A stretch of DNA of 64,000 bases from Deinococcus sp045062605 (GTDB lineage: Bacteria; Deinococcota; Deinococci; Deinococcales; Deinococcaceae). Location of the stretch: assembly GCF_045062605.1 (NCBI RefSeq), contig NZ_JBJGDW010000001.1, positions 1 to 64,000 of the forward strand, read 5' to 3'. Under the pieces are notes generated by a model. It saw only the letters and a program-made list of their open reading frames with translations, was not told the origin of the DNA and searched no databases. The stretch's first letter is position 1, and the number at the start of each line of letters is the position of its first letter. Made by a program: the position numbers and the translations under genes. Of this stretch, positions 38,552-47,698 are shown piece after piece.

Positions 38552-39232
38552 TCAGCGCGACACGAGCAGCACATCCGGCAGGTCACCGATCAGTGCCGAC
38601 ACCCCTAACGCTTCCAGCCGAATCACCTCGGCAGGGTTGTTGACGGTCCAGGTGTTGACCCGCCAGCCCCCGGCCCGCGCCTGCGCCATCAGCGCCCCGT
38701 CGATCATGCTGTGGTGCGGGTGCGAGGCGGCGGCCTTCAGCCCACGCAGCACCAGTGGAACGAGGTCCAGCGGGCCAAATTTGTAGCTGCGGTGGTACAG
38801 AAAGCCCCGCTCGATCTCCGGCGCGTGTCTGCGGGCGGCGGCCAGCAGCAGGGGATTGAAGCTGCTGAGGATCACCCGCTTGCTCAGCCCGTGCGCGCGA
38901 ATGGCGTCCAGCGTGCGGGCCACGCGGTCATCCGGCAGCGCCCGCTCGTATTTGATCTCCACGTTCAGGTACGCGCCTGTTGTTGCCGCCCACTCCAGCA
39001 GTTCTTCCAGCGTCGGCACGTCATCGGGCAGGTCGGCGGCCACCATTTCCGGCAGGAAACGCCCATCTCTAAGAGCAGGGTCATGGTGGATCACCAGCGT
39101 GCCGTCCTTCAGCCGCCGCACGTCCAGTTCCACGCCCTCTAGGCCGGCCTCCAGCGCGGCCTGAAAGCCCCGCATGGTGTTCTCTTGATGCATTCGTGGC
39201 GTTCCCCGGTGGCCTAAAAGCAGCGGCGTCAT
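38552..39232 (-). CDS. Glycerophosphodiester phosphodiesterase (UgpQ-like)
   Basis: Hydrolyses glycerophosphodiesters to glycerol-3-phosphate and an alcohol. 226 residues, TIM-barrel. The signature LLGHRGTPRMHQENTMRGF holds the catalytic His-Arg; metal ligands are in GVELDVRRLKDGTLVIHHDP (Glu, Asp, His), and LNVEIK supplies another Glu. No signal peptide, so it acts in the cytoplasm like UgpQ, on diesters imported by the neighbouring transporter. ATG 39232 has TAGTCT 7 nt upstream (39240-39245). It lies 73 bp upstream of binding-protein paralog 2, in the same direction. Confidence 0.94.
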   Translation of the reverse strand: MTPLLLGHRGTPRMHQENTMRGFQAALEAGLEGVELDVRRLKDGTLVIHHDPALRDGRFLPEMVAADLPDDVPTLEELLEWAATTGAYLNVEIKYERALPDDRVARTLDAIRAHGLSKRVILSSFNPLLLAAARRHAPEIERGFLYHRSYKFGPLDLVPLVLRGLKAAASHPHHSMIDGALMAQARAGGWRVNTWTVNNPAEVIRLEALGVSALIGDLPDVLLVSR

Positions 39233-39428
39233 GCCCTACAGACTAATCGCTTGGCTTCCCGCTTGACTTGACCCCTGAGGCAGCCCCCATGCTGAGGCCA
39301 CCTCTAGAGGATGTGTCCAAATTACTGCATCAGAAAAAAAGACTTCTGATGTCTCCATTCCTCCAAATGCTCAGTGGAATTCACTCACACCGTTCGGTCA
39401 AAAGTGAACAACTCTTTTGACAAATTCT
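39233..39428. other. AT-richer intergenic region between PLA2 and GDPD genes
   Basis: 196 bp. It contains a perfect palindrome CCTCTAGAGG (39301-39310) and an 8-bp stem CATCAGAA/TTCTGATG with an A-rich loop (39328-39351), which may end the phospholipase transcript. The GDPD -10 is at its left end. No gene is visible. Confidence 0.45.
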
Positions 39429-40073
39429 CTAGAAGCTGCTTCCACCTCCTACCCGAACGCCTTCGTAATAGGCGTAGGCAGCGCTGTAGCACGCCGGGCG
39501 CTTGTACCAGCTCTTGGCGGCGCAGATGGCATTCATATTGGTGTGGAACGCCTCGTCGGTGGTCTTGCGGTTGCTGTCGGTGCGCTCGTAGACCTTCAGG
39601 TTGCGGTAGCCGAAGTCGTGGACGTTGCAGGCCGGGCGGAAATCCTCGCGGTAGCCCAGGCCCAGGCCGTCGGGGGCACTACAGCCGTCGCGGCCCCAGT
39701 CCAGGCCCGCATACGGGCGAGTCGTTCCCGCGTAGGCCGCGTACTGGTTGTTGTAATTGCCCACGCTGCCCCAGCCGGTGCGCTTGACATAGGCCAGTCG
39801 GTCACTCGCCAGATCAAGGCCAGTGATGGCGGGTGCGGCGGGCAGGCTGAGGTCCGTGGGCCGCTCGCCATACGCTTCCTGCAAGGCTTCCAGCAGGCCC
39901 GGATCGTTGCCGTACTTTTCTAGAATCGCTTGACTGCCTGCGTCCTGGAGTTCGGGGCGCTGGGCATAGGCGTCGGTTGCGGTGGTGACGCCAGAAGCAG
40001 TCTGGGGCGTGGTCTGACCACAGGCCATCAGGGTGAGGGACAGCAGGGCGGCGGGCAGCAGCAGTAAGCGCAT
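39429..40073 (-). CDS. Secreted prokaryotic phospholipase A2 lipoprotein
   Basis: 214 residues. The N-terminus RLLLLPAALLSLTLMACGQ ends in a lipobox (L-M-A-C), so the mature protein should be lipid-anchored outside the inner membrane. The catalytic helix FRPACNVHDFGYRN carries the His-Asp dyad and the conserved Cys of prokaryotic PLA2, with DGCSAPDGLGLGYRED upstream as the calcium-loop region. Cys-rich C-terminus (NAICAAKSWYKRPACYSAAYAYY) fits disulfides. It would release fatty acids from phospholipids. ATG 40073 has CAGGAG 6 nt upstream. Placed beside GDPD and the Ugp-type importer, it suggests phospholipid scavenging. Confidence 0.9.
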   Translation of the reverse strand: MRLLLLPAALLSLTLMACGQTTPQTASGVTTATDAYAQRPELQDAGSQAILEKYGNDPGLLEALQEAYGERPTDLSLPAAPAITGLDLASDRLAYVKRTGWGSVGNYNNQYAAYAGTTRPYAGLDWGRDGCSAPDGLGLGYREDFRPACNVHDFGYRNLKVYERTDSNRKTTDEAFHTNMNAICAAKSWYKRPACYSAAYAYYEGVRVGGGSSF

Positions 40074-40232
40074 GGGGAACTCCTGGAGAAAGAGAGGGGA
40101 GGCGAGGACAGACAGAAACCGCCGTCCCTGGAGCGCAATCAAATTTTGGTTGCCCGTATGGTAGTCATTCCGTCTCTCGTTTGAAAGAGGTCAACTCGTG
40201 CCTCACCCGCCCGAATAGGTGTATTCCCCTCC

Positions 40233-42359
40233 CTACAGCGGATGCCGCGCCGAGGCGAAGATCTGCTGCGCGCTCTCATCGCCCGGCAGCTTCTCGTACT
40301 CGCCGTCCAGGCACAGTTCCCAGGAACCGCGCTGATCGGTCCATTCGGTCTTCAGAATGTCCAGAAACTGATCCCGGTGGGCGTCGTCCAGCACCGGAGC
40401 GATCACCTCCACGCGGCGGTCCAGGTTGCGGCTCATCAGGTCGGCGCTGCCGAAGTAGACCTCGGTGTTTCCAGCGTTGCCAAAGGCGTAGACGCGGGCA
40501 TGTTCCAGGTAGCGTCCCAGCAGACTGCGGACGCGCACCGTTTCGGATAAGCCCGGCACGCCGGGGCGCAGGCAACACACGCCCCGGATGATCAGTTCGA
40601 TGCGGACCCCGGCGCTCGCCGCCCCATACAGCGCCTCGATCATGGCCGGATCGGTCAGGGAATTGACCTTGATCTGCGCCCAGGCATCAAACCCCGCGCG
40701 GGCATTGTCGGCCTCGCGCTCCAGCAGGGCTTCCAGGCCAGTACGGGCGGTGTCGGGGGCCACCAGCAGGTGGGTGTACTCGGCCTCGGCGTACCCGGTC
40801 AGGTGGTTGAACAGCTCGGCCACGTCCATGCCGATCTCGGGATCGGCGGTCAGCAGGCTCAAGTCGGTATACAGCCGGGCGGTCTTGGGGTTGTAATTCC
40901 CAGTACCGATGTGAACGTAGCGGCGCAGGCCACCTTCTTCCCGGCGCACCACCAGCGTCACCTTGGCGTGGGTCTTGAGGCCCGCCATGCCGTACACCAC
41001 ATGCGCCCCGGCCCGTTCCAGTTTGCGCGCCCAACTGATATTGCGCTGCTCGTCGAAGCGCGCCTTGAGTTCGATCAGGGCCACCACCTGCTTGCCGTTC
41101 TCGGCGGCGGTTCGCAGCGCGGCCAGCAACCGTGGATCGTCCCCGGTGCGGTACAGCGTCTGTTTGATCGCCAGCACCTGCGGGTCCCGGCTGGCCTCCT
41201 CGATAAAGTTCAGGATGTTGGCAAAGCCGTCGTAAGGGTGGTGCAGCAGCACGTCTCCCCCGCGCAGGGTGTCGAAGATGCCGTTTTCCTCGTCGCCGTC
41301 CAGATCGGGTACGGCGGGGGCGAAAGCCGCGAAGGCCAGATCCGGGCGCTCTGTCGGCAGGCCCATCAGATCGGCGGTGCCCAGCGGGCCTTCCAGCAGG
41401 AAGATGTCCTCGGCGGCCAGTCTCAGGCGCTCCTGCAAGAAGGTCACCAGTTTAATGGGCGTCTCGCGCACCACTTCCAGCCGCACGGCAGCGCCGAAGC
41501 GGCGGCGGCGCAATCCGTCCTCAATGGTGGCGAGCAGGTCCTCGGCCTCCTCTTCCTCGAACTCGTAATCGGTGTTGCGGGTCACGCGGAAGACATGGGC
41601 GGCCAGCACCTCGCGGCCCTTGAACAGCTCGCTGATGTGGGCGGCGATCACGTCCTCCAGCATCAGCAGCGCGTCACCGATGACCACCACGCGCGGCAGC
41701 ACGCCCACCGGCACTTTCACACGGGCAAAGTCGGTGTCGCCCTCGGAACTGCCCCGCAGCAGCACCGCCAGGTTCAGGCTGAGGTTGCTCAGATACGGAA
41801 AGGGGTGGCTGGGGTCCACCACCAGTGGCGTCAACACCGGCTGAATTTCCGCCAAGTAATGTTCGCGCAGGCTGGCGCGGGCGCGTTTGCCCAGATCGGC
41901 CACGCGCACCAGCTTGAGACCCTCATCCATCAGTAACTTGAGAACCTTGCGCGTCGTCTTTTCGATCTCGCGCAACATCCCCTGGGTCCGTTCGCGGACC
42001 AGGGCCAGCGTCTCGCGCGGCGTCAGGCCGTCCAGCCCCGGCGTGTTCACGCCCGCCGCGATCTGGCGGTGGATGCCCGCCACGCGCACCATGAAGAACT
42101 CGTCGAGGTTGCTGCCGCAGATGGCCGCGTATTTCAGCCGTTCCAGCGGCGGATTGCGAACGTCGCGCGCCTCGGCCAGCACCCGTTCGTTAAAGGCCAG
42201 CCACGATAGCTCGCGGTTCAGGTAGCGGCTCTCGGTGTTGGCCACCGTACTGTGCGTGCGCGTTTCGCCCAGACCTTCCGGCTCCGGCTTCTTGCGGTGG
42301 CGTTTGGCCCTGGCCGGAGCGGGTTCAGTCAGGACGGCGGACGTTTTGGCACGGGACAC
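40233..42359 (-). CDS. ppk1: Polyphosphate kinase 1
   Basis: Reversibly polymerises the gamma-phosphate of ATP into polyphosphate. 708 residues, typical. The N-domain begins ESRYLNRELSWLAFNERVL, a hallmark of PPK1. The two phospholipase-D-like halves carry the active site: GLKTHAKVTLVVRR with the phospho-histidine, HIGTGNYNPKTARLYTDLSLLT, and later FGSADLMSRNLDRRVEV. GTG 42359 has AAGGAG 9 nt upstream; a TTG three codons earlier would abut the ribosome site. No ppx phosphatase is adjacent. The position next to phospholipid-phosphate genes is consistent with phosphate storage. Confidence 0.96.
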   Translation of the reverse strand: MSRAKTSAVLTEPAPARAKRHRKKPEPEGLGETRTHSTVANTESRYLNRELSWLAFNERVLAEARDVRNPPLERLKYAAICGSNLDEFFMVRVAGIHRQIAAGVNTPGLDGLTPRETLALVRERTQGMLREIEKTTRKVLKLLMDEGLKLVRVADLGKRARASLREHYLAEIQPVLTPLVVDPSHPFPYLSNLSLNLAVLLRGSSEGDTDFARVKVPVGVLPRVVVIGDALLMLEDVIAAHISELFKGREVLAAHVFRVTRNTDYEFEEEEAEDLLATIEDGLRRRRFGAAVRLEVVRETPIKLVTFLQERLRLAAEDIFLLEGPLGTADLMGLPTERPDLAFAAFAPAVPDLDGDEENGIFDTLRGGDVLLHHPYDGFANILNFIEEASRDPQVLAIKQTLYRTGDDPRLLAALRTAAENGKQVVALIELKARFDEQRNISWARKLERAGAHVVYGMAGLKTHAKVTLVVRREEGGLRRYVHIGTGNYNPKTARLYTDLSLLTADPEIGMDVAELFNHLTGYAEAEYTHLLVAPDTARTGLEALLEREADNARAGFDAWAQIKVNSLTDPAMIEALYGAASAGVRIELIIRGVCCLRPGVPGLSETVRVRSLLGRYLEHARVYAFGNAGNTEVYFGSADLMSRNLDRRVEVIAPVLDDAHRDQFLDILKTEWTDQRGSWELCLDGEYEKLPGDESAQQIFASARHPL

Positions 42360-42526
42360 AGAGAGCAACTCCTTCGGGCGGGACGGTGGGGGGAAACCCT
42401 GGGTCAGTCGAAAAAAGATAAACCGGGTCTATCAGGCGACTATCAGGGCATTAAAGCACCGATTGGCGTGAGTGACCCGGTATTCAGCTTGAGCGTTCGT
42501 GGAGGGAAGGGCAGTTGGGGGGAAGG

Positions 42527-42607
42527 CGAACCCCTCTCCTGCGGAGCTGTGCCAGCCAGTCTGCTCCCCTCAAAGGAAGCCAGGAAAGGCGACTGGGTGG
42601 GCAATTT
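42527..42607 (+). repeat. Family 3 dispersed repeat, copy B
   Basis: Matches the minus strand of 161-244: CCCCTCTCCTGCGGAGCTG, a CCCCTCAAAG block, GAAGCCAGGA and GGGCAATT. It lies just 3' of fabF and is non-coding. A weaker similarity (CCCCTCAAA followed by AGG-x-CGGGAAGGC) is seen near 15006-15030 but is too short to call. Confidence 0.6.
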
Positions 42608-42636
42608 AGCGGCGCTGGCCTGATAACCTCAAATTC

Positions 42637-43881
42637 CTACACCCGCTTGAACAGCAAGGTCGCGTTCTGCCCACCGAAAGCAAACGAATTGCTCAGCACG
42701 TACTCCACCTGCTTTTCGCGTGCGCCTTCGGGGATGTAATCCAAGTCCAGTGCAGGATCAGGATCAGTCAGATTGATGGTGGGGGGCAGGATGCCGTCTT
42801 TGAGCGCCTGCGCCACGGCAATCGCCTCGATGGCCCCCGCCGCGCCCAGCAGGTGTCCGGTCATGGACTTGGTAGAGCTGATCGCCAGCTTCTTGGCGTG
42901 ATCGCCAAACACATGCTTGATGCCCTGCGTCTCGTACAGGTCATTGAAGTGCGTGCTGGTGCCGTGCGCGTTGACGTAGCCCACCTGCTCGGGGTTGACG
43001 CCCGCCGTGTTCAGGGCCATCCTCATCGCCACCTGCGCGCCGCGTCCTTCGGGGGCAGGCATGGTGATGTGGTGGGCGTCGGCACTGGTGCCGTAGCCGA
43101 CGACTTCGGCATAGATGGTGGCCCCACGCGCCTTCGCTTTTTCGTACTCTTCCAGAATCACGATGCCCGCGCCCTCGCCCAGCACGAAGCCGTCGCGGGT
43201 GGCGCTGAAGGGACGGCTGGCCGTTTCCGGCGAGTCGTTGCGGGTGGACAGGGCCTTCATGTTGGAAAACCCGCCCACCGCGATGGCGGTCACGGCGGCC
43301 TCCGTGCCGCCCGCGATCATCACATCCGCCAGATCGAGCTGGATATAGCGCGCCGCATCACCGATGGAACCCGTGCCGGTGGCGCAGGCGGTGACCACGG
43401 TGCTGCTCGGCCCCGTCGCGCCAAATTTCATGGCGACGTGTCCGGTGGCCATGTTGGCGATCATCATGGGAATGAACATCGGGCTGATGCGCCCTGGCCC
43501 GCGCTCATGCAACACCCCGGCCTGGTCCTCGAAGGTCTTAACCCCACCGATGCCGCTGCCCACCACCGTGCCGACGCGCTCGCCACTCAGTTCCTCAGCG
43601 CTCAGGCCGCTGTCACGGGCCGCGAGTTCAGAAGCCACCAGCGCCAATTGCACGTAGCGGTCTAATTTCCGGGCCTCGCGCGGATCGATGAATTCGTCCA
43701 GGCTGCCCTTGACCTCGCCCGCGATCTTACTGGCGGTGTTGGTGGCGTCAAAGTGCGTGATCGGGCCGATGCCACTCCGGCCTGCCCGCTGCGCCTCGGC
43801 ATACGCTGCCGCCCCCAGACCGATGGGCGTCACCGGCCCCAGCCCCGTGATCACCACCCGCCTCAATCCTGAAACGCCCAT
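42637..43881 (-). CDS. fabF: Beta-ketoacyl-ACP synthase II (FabF)
   Basis: Condenses acyl-ACP with malonyl-ACP during chain elongation. 414 residues. Active-site Cys166 lies in STVVTACATGTG; the two histidines are in NAHGTSTHFND and STKSMTGHLLGAAG. ATG 43881 has GGGAGGGG 4 nt upstream; the longer frame to 43941 is not needed. Last gene of the fab operon, 104 bp after acpP, with a GC-rich GGGGCG/CGCCCC stem (43911-43935) in the gap that may tune acpP to fabF ratio, since ACP is normally needed in large excess. Confidence 0.96.
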   Translation of the reverse strand: MGVSGLRRVVITGLGPVTPIGLGAAAYAEAQRAGRSGIGPITHFDATNTASKIAGEVKGSLDEFIDPREARKLDRYVQLALVASELAARDSGLSAEELSGERVGTVVGSGIGGVKTFEDQAGVLHERGPGRISPMFIPMMIANMATGHVAMKFGATGPSSTVVTACATGTGSIGDAARYIQLDLADVMIAGGTEAAVTAIAVGGFSNMKALSTRNDSPETASRPFSATRDGFVLGEGAGIVILEEYEKAKARGATIYAEVVGYGTSADAHHITMPAPEGRGAQVAMRMALNTAGVNPEQVGYVNAHGTSTHFNDLYETQGIKHVFGDHAKKLAISSTKSMTGHLLGAAGAIEAIAVAQALKDGILPPTINLTDPDPALDLDYIPEGAREKQVEYVLSNSFAFGGQNATLLFKRV

Positions 43882-43985
43882 ACATCCCCTCCCTTTCCAA
43901 TAGAAGACGGGGCGACGGTGTGACCCGCGCCCCGCCCCCATTCACTGTCCCGGCTGCGCTCGATGCGTCGCCAGAACAGGCGCGT

Positions 43986-44216
<231 letters not shown>

Positions 44217-44340
44217 AGTTTTTTCCTCCTGTCTTGAAGTGTCCTTGAAATCTGGCCCAGTCTACACGGGCAGGGTGTGGGAGGCTACGTTCCTGAACGG
44301 GGTGCAAACAGGGACGAAGAAAGCTCTCAGCCAGACCCTC

Positions 44341-45093
44341 TTAGTGCGGATTCAAACCGCCGTCCACACCGATGGTCTGCCCAGTGATGTACCCGGCACC
44401 ATCAGAGGCCAGGAACGCCACCAGCGCGGCGACTTCTTCCGGCTGGCCGAGGCGGGCCAGGGGAATGCCCGCCAGGTAGCCCTTTTTTACATCCTCGGTT
44501 AGCGTGGCCGTCATGTCGGATTCGATAAAACCGGGGGCCACCGCGTTGACCGTGATCCCGCGCCCGCCGTATTCCTTGGCCAGCGCCTTGGTCAACCCGA
44601 TCAGTCCGGCCTTGCTGGCCACGTAGTTGGCCTGCCCCGGATTGCCGGTCAATCCCACCACACTGGCAATGTTGATGATCCGCCCACTGCGGGCGCGCAT
44701 CATGTGTTTGATGGCCGCCCGGCACGCCGAAAACGCGCTGGACAGGTTGGTCTGGATCACGGCGTCCCAGTCCTCGTCCTTCATGCGGATGGCGAGATTA
44801 TCGCGCGTGATTCCGGCATTGTTGACCAGCACGTCCAGACGCCCCATCTCCTTGATCACGTCCTCGACGAGTTTCCCGGCGTTGGTAGGCGTGGTGAGGT
44901 CAGCGCCGAACACCTCGGCACGGACGCCGTGGGCGCGAACTTCTTCAGCTACTTTCTCGGCCTCGGCGGCATTGCGTCCGTAATGGACGGCAAGATCAAA
45001 GCCGTCTGCGGCCAGTTTCAGGGCCATCGCGCGGCCCAGGCCCCGGCTGCTGCCAGTGACGAGGGCGACTTTGTTGGGTTGTGGTTCGGTCAT
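44341..45093 (-). CDS. fabG: 3-oxoacyl-ACP reductase FabG
   Basis: NADPH-dependent reductase of the elongation cycle; 250 residues. SDR features: TGSSRGLGRAMA nucleotide loop, LVNNAGITRDN, catalytic serine in INIASVVG, and YVASKAG with the Tyr/Lys pair. The C-terminal YITGQTIGVDGGL is typical of FabG. ATG 45093 has CAGGGAAA as ribosome site and overlaps the upstream lipoprotein stop by four bases; the open frame extending to 45192 would lie within that gene and is rejected. Confidence 0.95.
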   Translation of the reverse strand: MTEPQPNKVALVTGSSRGLGRAMALKLAADGFDLAVHYGRNAAEAEKVAEEVRAHGVRAEVFGADLTTPTNAGKLVEDVIKEMGRLDVLVNNAGITRDNLAIRMKDEDWDAVIQTNLSSAFSACRAAIKHMMRARSGRIINIASVVGLTGNPGQANYVASKAGLIGLTKALAKEYGGRGITVNAVAPGFIESDMTATLTEDVKKGYLAGIPLARLGQPEEVAALVAFLASDGAGYITGQTIGVDGGLNPH

Positions 45094-45548
45094 GACGTTT
45101 CCCTGGTGAGATTGAACGATTTCGTGTTGTCGGGAAGGAAGCATTGCCAGAACCAGGCGGCTCCAGCCTCGTCGCCTCCTATGTCGTAACACCGCAGCTC
45201 CAGATCGGCCTTACCTGCACGCTGCAACGTCAACTTCGCCGTCTCTGGAGCGGGCGTGAGCTGCGGGCGCAGATAGCTGTGCAGCGAACCGCCCGCCACA
45301 CTCCCGGTCACACTCAGCGTCTCCTGATCCAGACTCCCTGTTCCGGTCACCCGGTAGCTGCTGGCGGTGTCGTAGGCGGCGGTCAGTTGCAGGCGCAGTC
45401 TCTGCCCGGTGATGGTGTCGCCGCTCCACGGTCCCCGCAGAACGCTGGGATGGTCCGCGAAAGAGATGGGCGTGGGCGTGAACCCGACTTCCCGGTTACA
45501 GGACGTGGCCGCCGCAGCGACGAGAAACGCCAGAGCAAGTCTTTTCAT
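45090..45548 (-). CDS. Putative lipoprotein embedded in the fab operon
   Basis: 152 residues, no family recognised. The N-terminus MKRLALAFLVAAAATSC is a lipoprotein signal with the cysteine at 17. The mature part is beta-rich, with alternating polar and hydrophobic strands (GQRLRLQLTAAYDTASSYRVT, ETAKLTLQRAGKADLELRCYD) and two further cysteines near the C-terminus that could pair. The stop overlaps the fabG start by four bases (ATGA), and the gene follows fabD by 52 bp, so it is co-transcribed with fatty-acid synthesis genes. Why an exported lipoprotein sits there is unclear. Confidence 0.78.
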   Translation of the reverse strand: MKRLALAFLVAAAATSCNREVGFTPTPISFADHPSVLRGPWSGDTITGQRLRLQLTAAYDTASSYRVTGTGSLDQETLSVTGSVAGGSLHSYLRPQLTPAPETAKLTLQRAGKADLELRCYDIGGDEAGAAWFWQCFLPDNTKSFNLTRETS

Positions 45549-45600
45549 AGTGGACCATTCTCGCTTGCCACAGGGAGCAAGGGCAAATCATCCAGCACCC

Positions 45601-46527
45601 TCACAACCGGGACGCTTCCACATCTGCCGCCGTGCCCATCTGGAGGGTCTTTGCGCCCGGCACGATGCGGCCCACCAGTCCGCTCAGGACCTTGCCGGGG
45701 CCGAATTCGATAAAGGTGTCCACGCCCATGCCCGCCAGCGCTTCAATCGTTTCCACCCAGCGCACCGCACCCGTGATCTGACGTTCCAGCAGCTCGGGCA
45801 CACGCAGGGGATCATCGTTCAATTCAGCCGTGACGTTCGCCAGAACGGGGAAGGCGAAGGGGCCGTAAGTCGCCGCCTTCAGATCGGGCGAGAGGCCAGC
45901 CGCAGCGGGGGCCATCAAAGCGCAGTGAAACGGGGCACTGACCTTGAGGGGAATGGCTTTCAGGCCGCGCGCTTTCAGCTCGGCGCTGGCTGCTCCGACG
46001 GCCTCTGCTGTCCCGCTGATCACGGTCTGCGTGGGAGCGTTAAAGTTGGCGGGCTGCACGCCCTCAATGCCCGCACAAACTTCCGCCACCACCGCCGGAT
46101 CGCCCATGATGGCGCTCATGGCCCCGTCACCGGGCGCGACGGCCTGCTGCATCAGCGTGCCGCGTTTGCGGGTCAGGGTCAGGGCATCGGAGAGAGACAG
46201 AACGCCGGCAGCCACCAGAGCGCTGTATTCGCCCAGAGAGTGTCCGGCGGCCACCATCGGCGTCAGACCCGTCTTTTCCTGCCATGCGCGGTATGCGGCA
46301 ATACTGGCAGTCACCAGGGCGGGCTGCTGGTTGGCAGTCAGGGTCAGGTCTTCGAGGGGTCCGGTTTCGATCAATGCGCGCAGACCCGGCAGTGTTTGCT
46401 CGGCCTCGGCGTACACGGCTTCGGCAACCGGAAAAGCAGCGGCCAGATCAGCGCCCATCCCCACCGAATGCGAACCCTGGCCGGGAAACAGGGCGGCAAT
46501 TCTGTTGGTGCTGCTGGGGGGACTCAA
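45601..46527 (-). CDS. fabD: Malonyl-CoA:ACP transacylase FabD
   Basis: Loads malonyl groups on ACP. 308 residues. Active-site serine in AAGHSLGEYSALVAAG, Gln in ALFPGQGSH, and His in SAPFHCALM. The start is a TTG at 46527, sharing two bases with the fabH stop (TTGA) and preceded by GAGGTG 5 nt away inside fabH. The only alternative upstream start would lie deep within fabH, and the next ATG would remove the first strand of the fold. Translation is therefore coupled to fabH. Confidence 0.94.
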   Translation of the reverse strand: MSPPSSTNRIAALFPGQGSHSVGMGADLAAAFPVAEAVYAEAEQTLPGLRALIETGPLEDLTLTANQQPALVTASIAAYRAWQEKTGLTPMVAAGHSLGEYSALVAAGVLSLSDALTLTRKRGTLMQQAVAPGDGAMSAIMGDPAVVAEVCAGIEGVQPANFNAPTQTVISGTAEAVGAASAELKARGLKAIPLKVSAPFHCALMAPAAAGLSPDLKAATYGPFAFPVLANVTAELNDDPLRVPELLERQITGAVRWVETIEALAGMGVDTFIEFGPGKVLSGLVGRIVPGAKTLQMGTAADVEASRL

Positions 46528-47567
46528 GCGCCCACCTCGGCCAGCGCGGGGGCCGATGCCTTCAGGCTGGGTGCGCCGCCCCACCATTTCATCGTTCCGG
46601 CCACCCAGCTCAGGCCGCCGCCAAAGGCGATCAGCAGCAGTTGCTGGCCGTCCTGCACGCGCCCGTCCTGCACCGCTTCGTGCAGCGCGAGGGGCACGGT
46701 GGCGCTGGAGGTGTTGCCGTAGCGGTCCAGATTGACCACGGTTTTGCTCATGGGAATGCCGAAGCGCTCCACGGCGGCCTCGATGATCCGCACATTGGCC
46801 TGATGCGGGATGACCCAGTCCACATCCGCACTGGTCAGGCCGCTCTTTTGCAGGACCTTGGTGCCACTGTCGCCCAGCACGCGCACGGCGAATTTAAAGA
46901 CCTCGCGCCCGTTCATGCCCACGTATTGGCCCATCTGAAAACCGCCGGGCAACTGAGGGGCCGCGCCGCGCAGGTACAGGCTGGACCCGCCTGCGCCGTC
47001 CGCGCCCATGATGAACTCCTGAAACCCCAGGCCAGCGGGAACCGGCCCCACCACTGCCGCGCCCGCGCCGTCTCCGAACAGGATGGCCGTGCCCCGGTCC
47101 TGCTGGTCCACGATCTTGCTCAGCGCCTCGGCCCCCACCACCAGCACACGCCGCGCCACGCCGGACTGGATCAGGCCCGACGCCACGCTCAGGGCATATA
47201 CGAAGCCGCTACAGGCGGTGGACAGATCGAAGGCTGCCGCGCCCGCCAGCCCCACCTGCATGGCGATTAGTGCGGCGGTGGACGGCATCATCGCGTCCGG
47301 GCTGACCGTGGCGCAGATCACCGCGTCCACCTCCTTGAGAGCGTCCGGGTCACGCGCCAGCATGTCGCGCACCGCGCCCACGCCCACGTCCGAGGTGTAT
47401 TCGTCAGGGGCCGAGAACCGCCGCTCGCGGATGCCCGTGCGCGACTCGATCCACTCGGCGTTGGTGTCCATGTACGCTTCAAAATGCGCGTTGGTCACGG
47501 TGCGTTCGGGGGCGTAACTGCCCAGGGCGGTGATGCCGATGCTGGGGCGGACGGTGGGAGCGGTCAT
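46524..47567 (-). CDS. fabH: Beta-ketoacyl-ACP synthase III (FabH)
   Basis: Starts fatty-acid synthesis by condensing acyl-CoA with malonyl-ACP. 347 residues. Catalytic Cys119 in DLSTACSGF, His in WVIPHQANVRI, Asn in LDRYGNTSSA, all intact. ATG 47567 is the first gene of the fab operon and is leaderless: TACCGT ends 7 nt upstream, with TTGAAC 17 bp further. Codons upstream of 47567 in the open frame would overlap the promoter. Deinococcus membranes contain branched and unusual chains, which often reflects FabH substrate choice, but that cannot be read from the sequence. Confidence 0.96.
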   Translation of the reverse strand: MTAPTVRPSIGITALGSYAPERTVTNAHFEAYMDTNAEWIESRTGIRERRFSAPDEYTSDVGVGAVRDMLARDPDALKEVDAVICATVSPDAMMPSTAALIAMQVGLAGAAAFDLSTACSGFVYALSVASGLIQSGVARRVLVVGAEALSKIVDQQDRGTAILFGDGAGAAVVGPVPAGLGFQEFIMGADGAGGSSLYLRGAAPQLPGGFQMGQYVGMNGREVFKFAVRVLGDSGTKVLQKSGLTSADVDWVIPHQANVRIIEAAVERFGIPMSKTVVNLDRYGNTSSATVPLALHEAVQDGRVQDGQQLLLIAFGGGLSWVAGTMKWWGGAPSLKASAPALAEVGA

Positions 47568-47574
47568 GTCAGTC

Positions 47575-47603
47575 ACGGTAGCATTCTTTGAACGGACGTT
47601 CAA
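47575..47603 (-). promoter_or_regulatory. fab operon promoter overlapped by a palindromic operator
   Basis: -35 TTGAAC (47603-47598) and -10 TACCGT (47580-47575) are exactly 17 bp apart on the minus strand. The palindrome TTGAACGGACGTTCAA (plus strand, 47588-47603; only the central two bases unpaired) covers the -35 and most of the spacer. A repressor bound there would block RNA polymerase. The layout resembles operators of TetR-type fatty-acid regulators, but the protein is not identified. Confidence 0.8.
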
Positions 47604-47652
47604 TGAATTGAGTTCAGCGTTGAAGGACGGTATTCAGTTACGGTTGAGAAAT

Positions 47653-47682
47653 AAAAAAGGGCGCACCCCGCAGGACGCGCCC
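47653..47682 (-). terminator. Intrinsic terminator of tig
   Basis: On the minus strand GGGCGC (47682-47677) pairs with GCGCCC (47664-47659), followed by TTTTTT. It lies 17 bp after the trigger factor stop. Confidence 0.9.
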
Positions 47683-47698
47683 CTCTCTTGGTTCTGGT

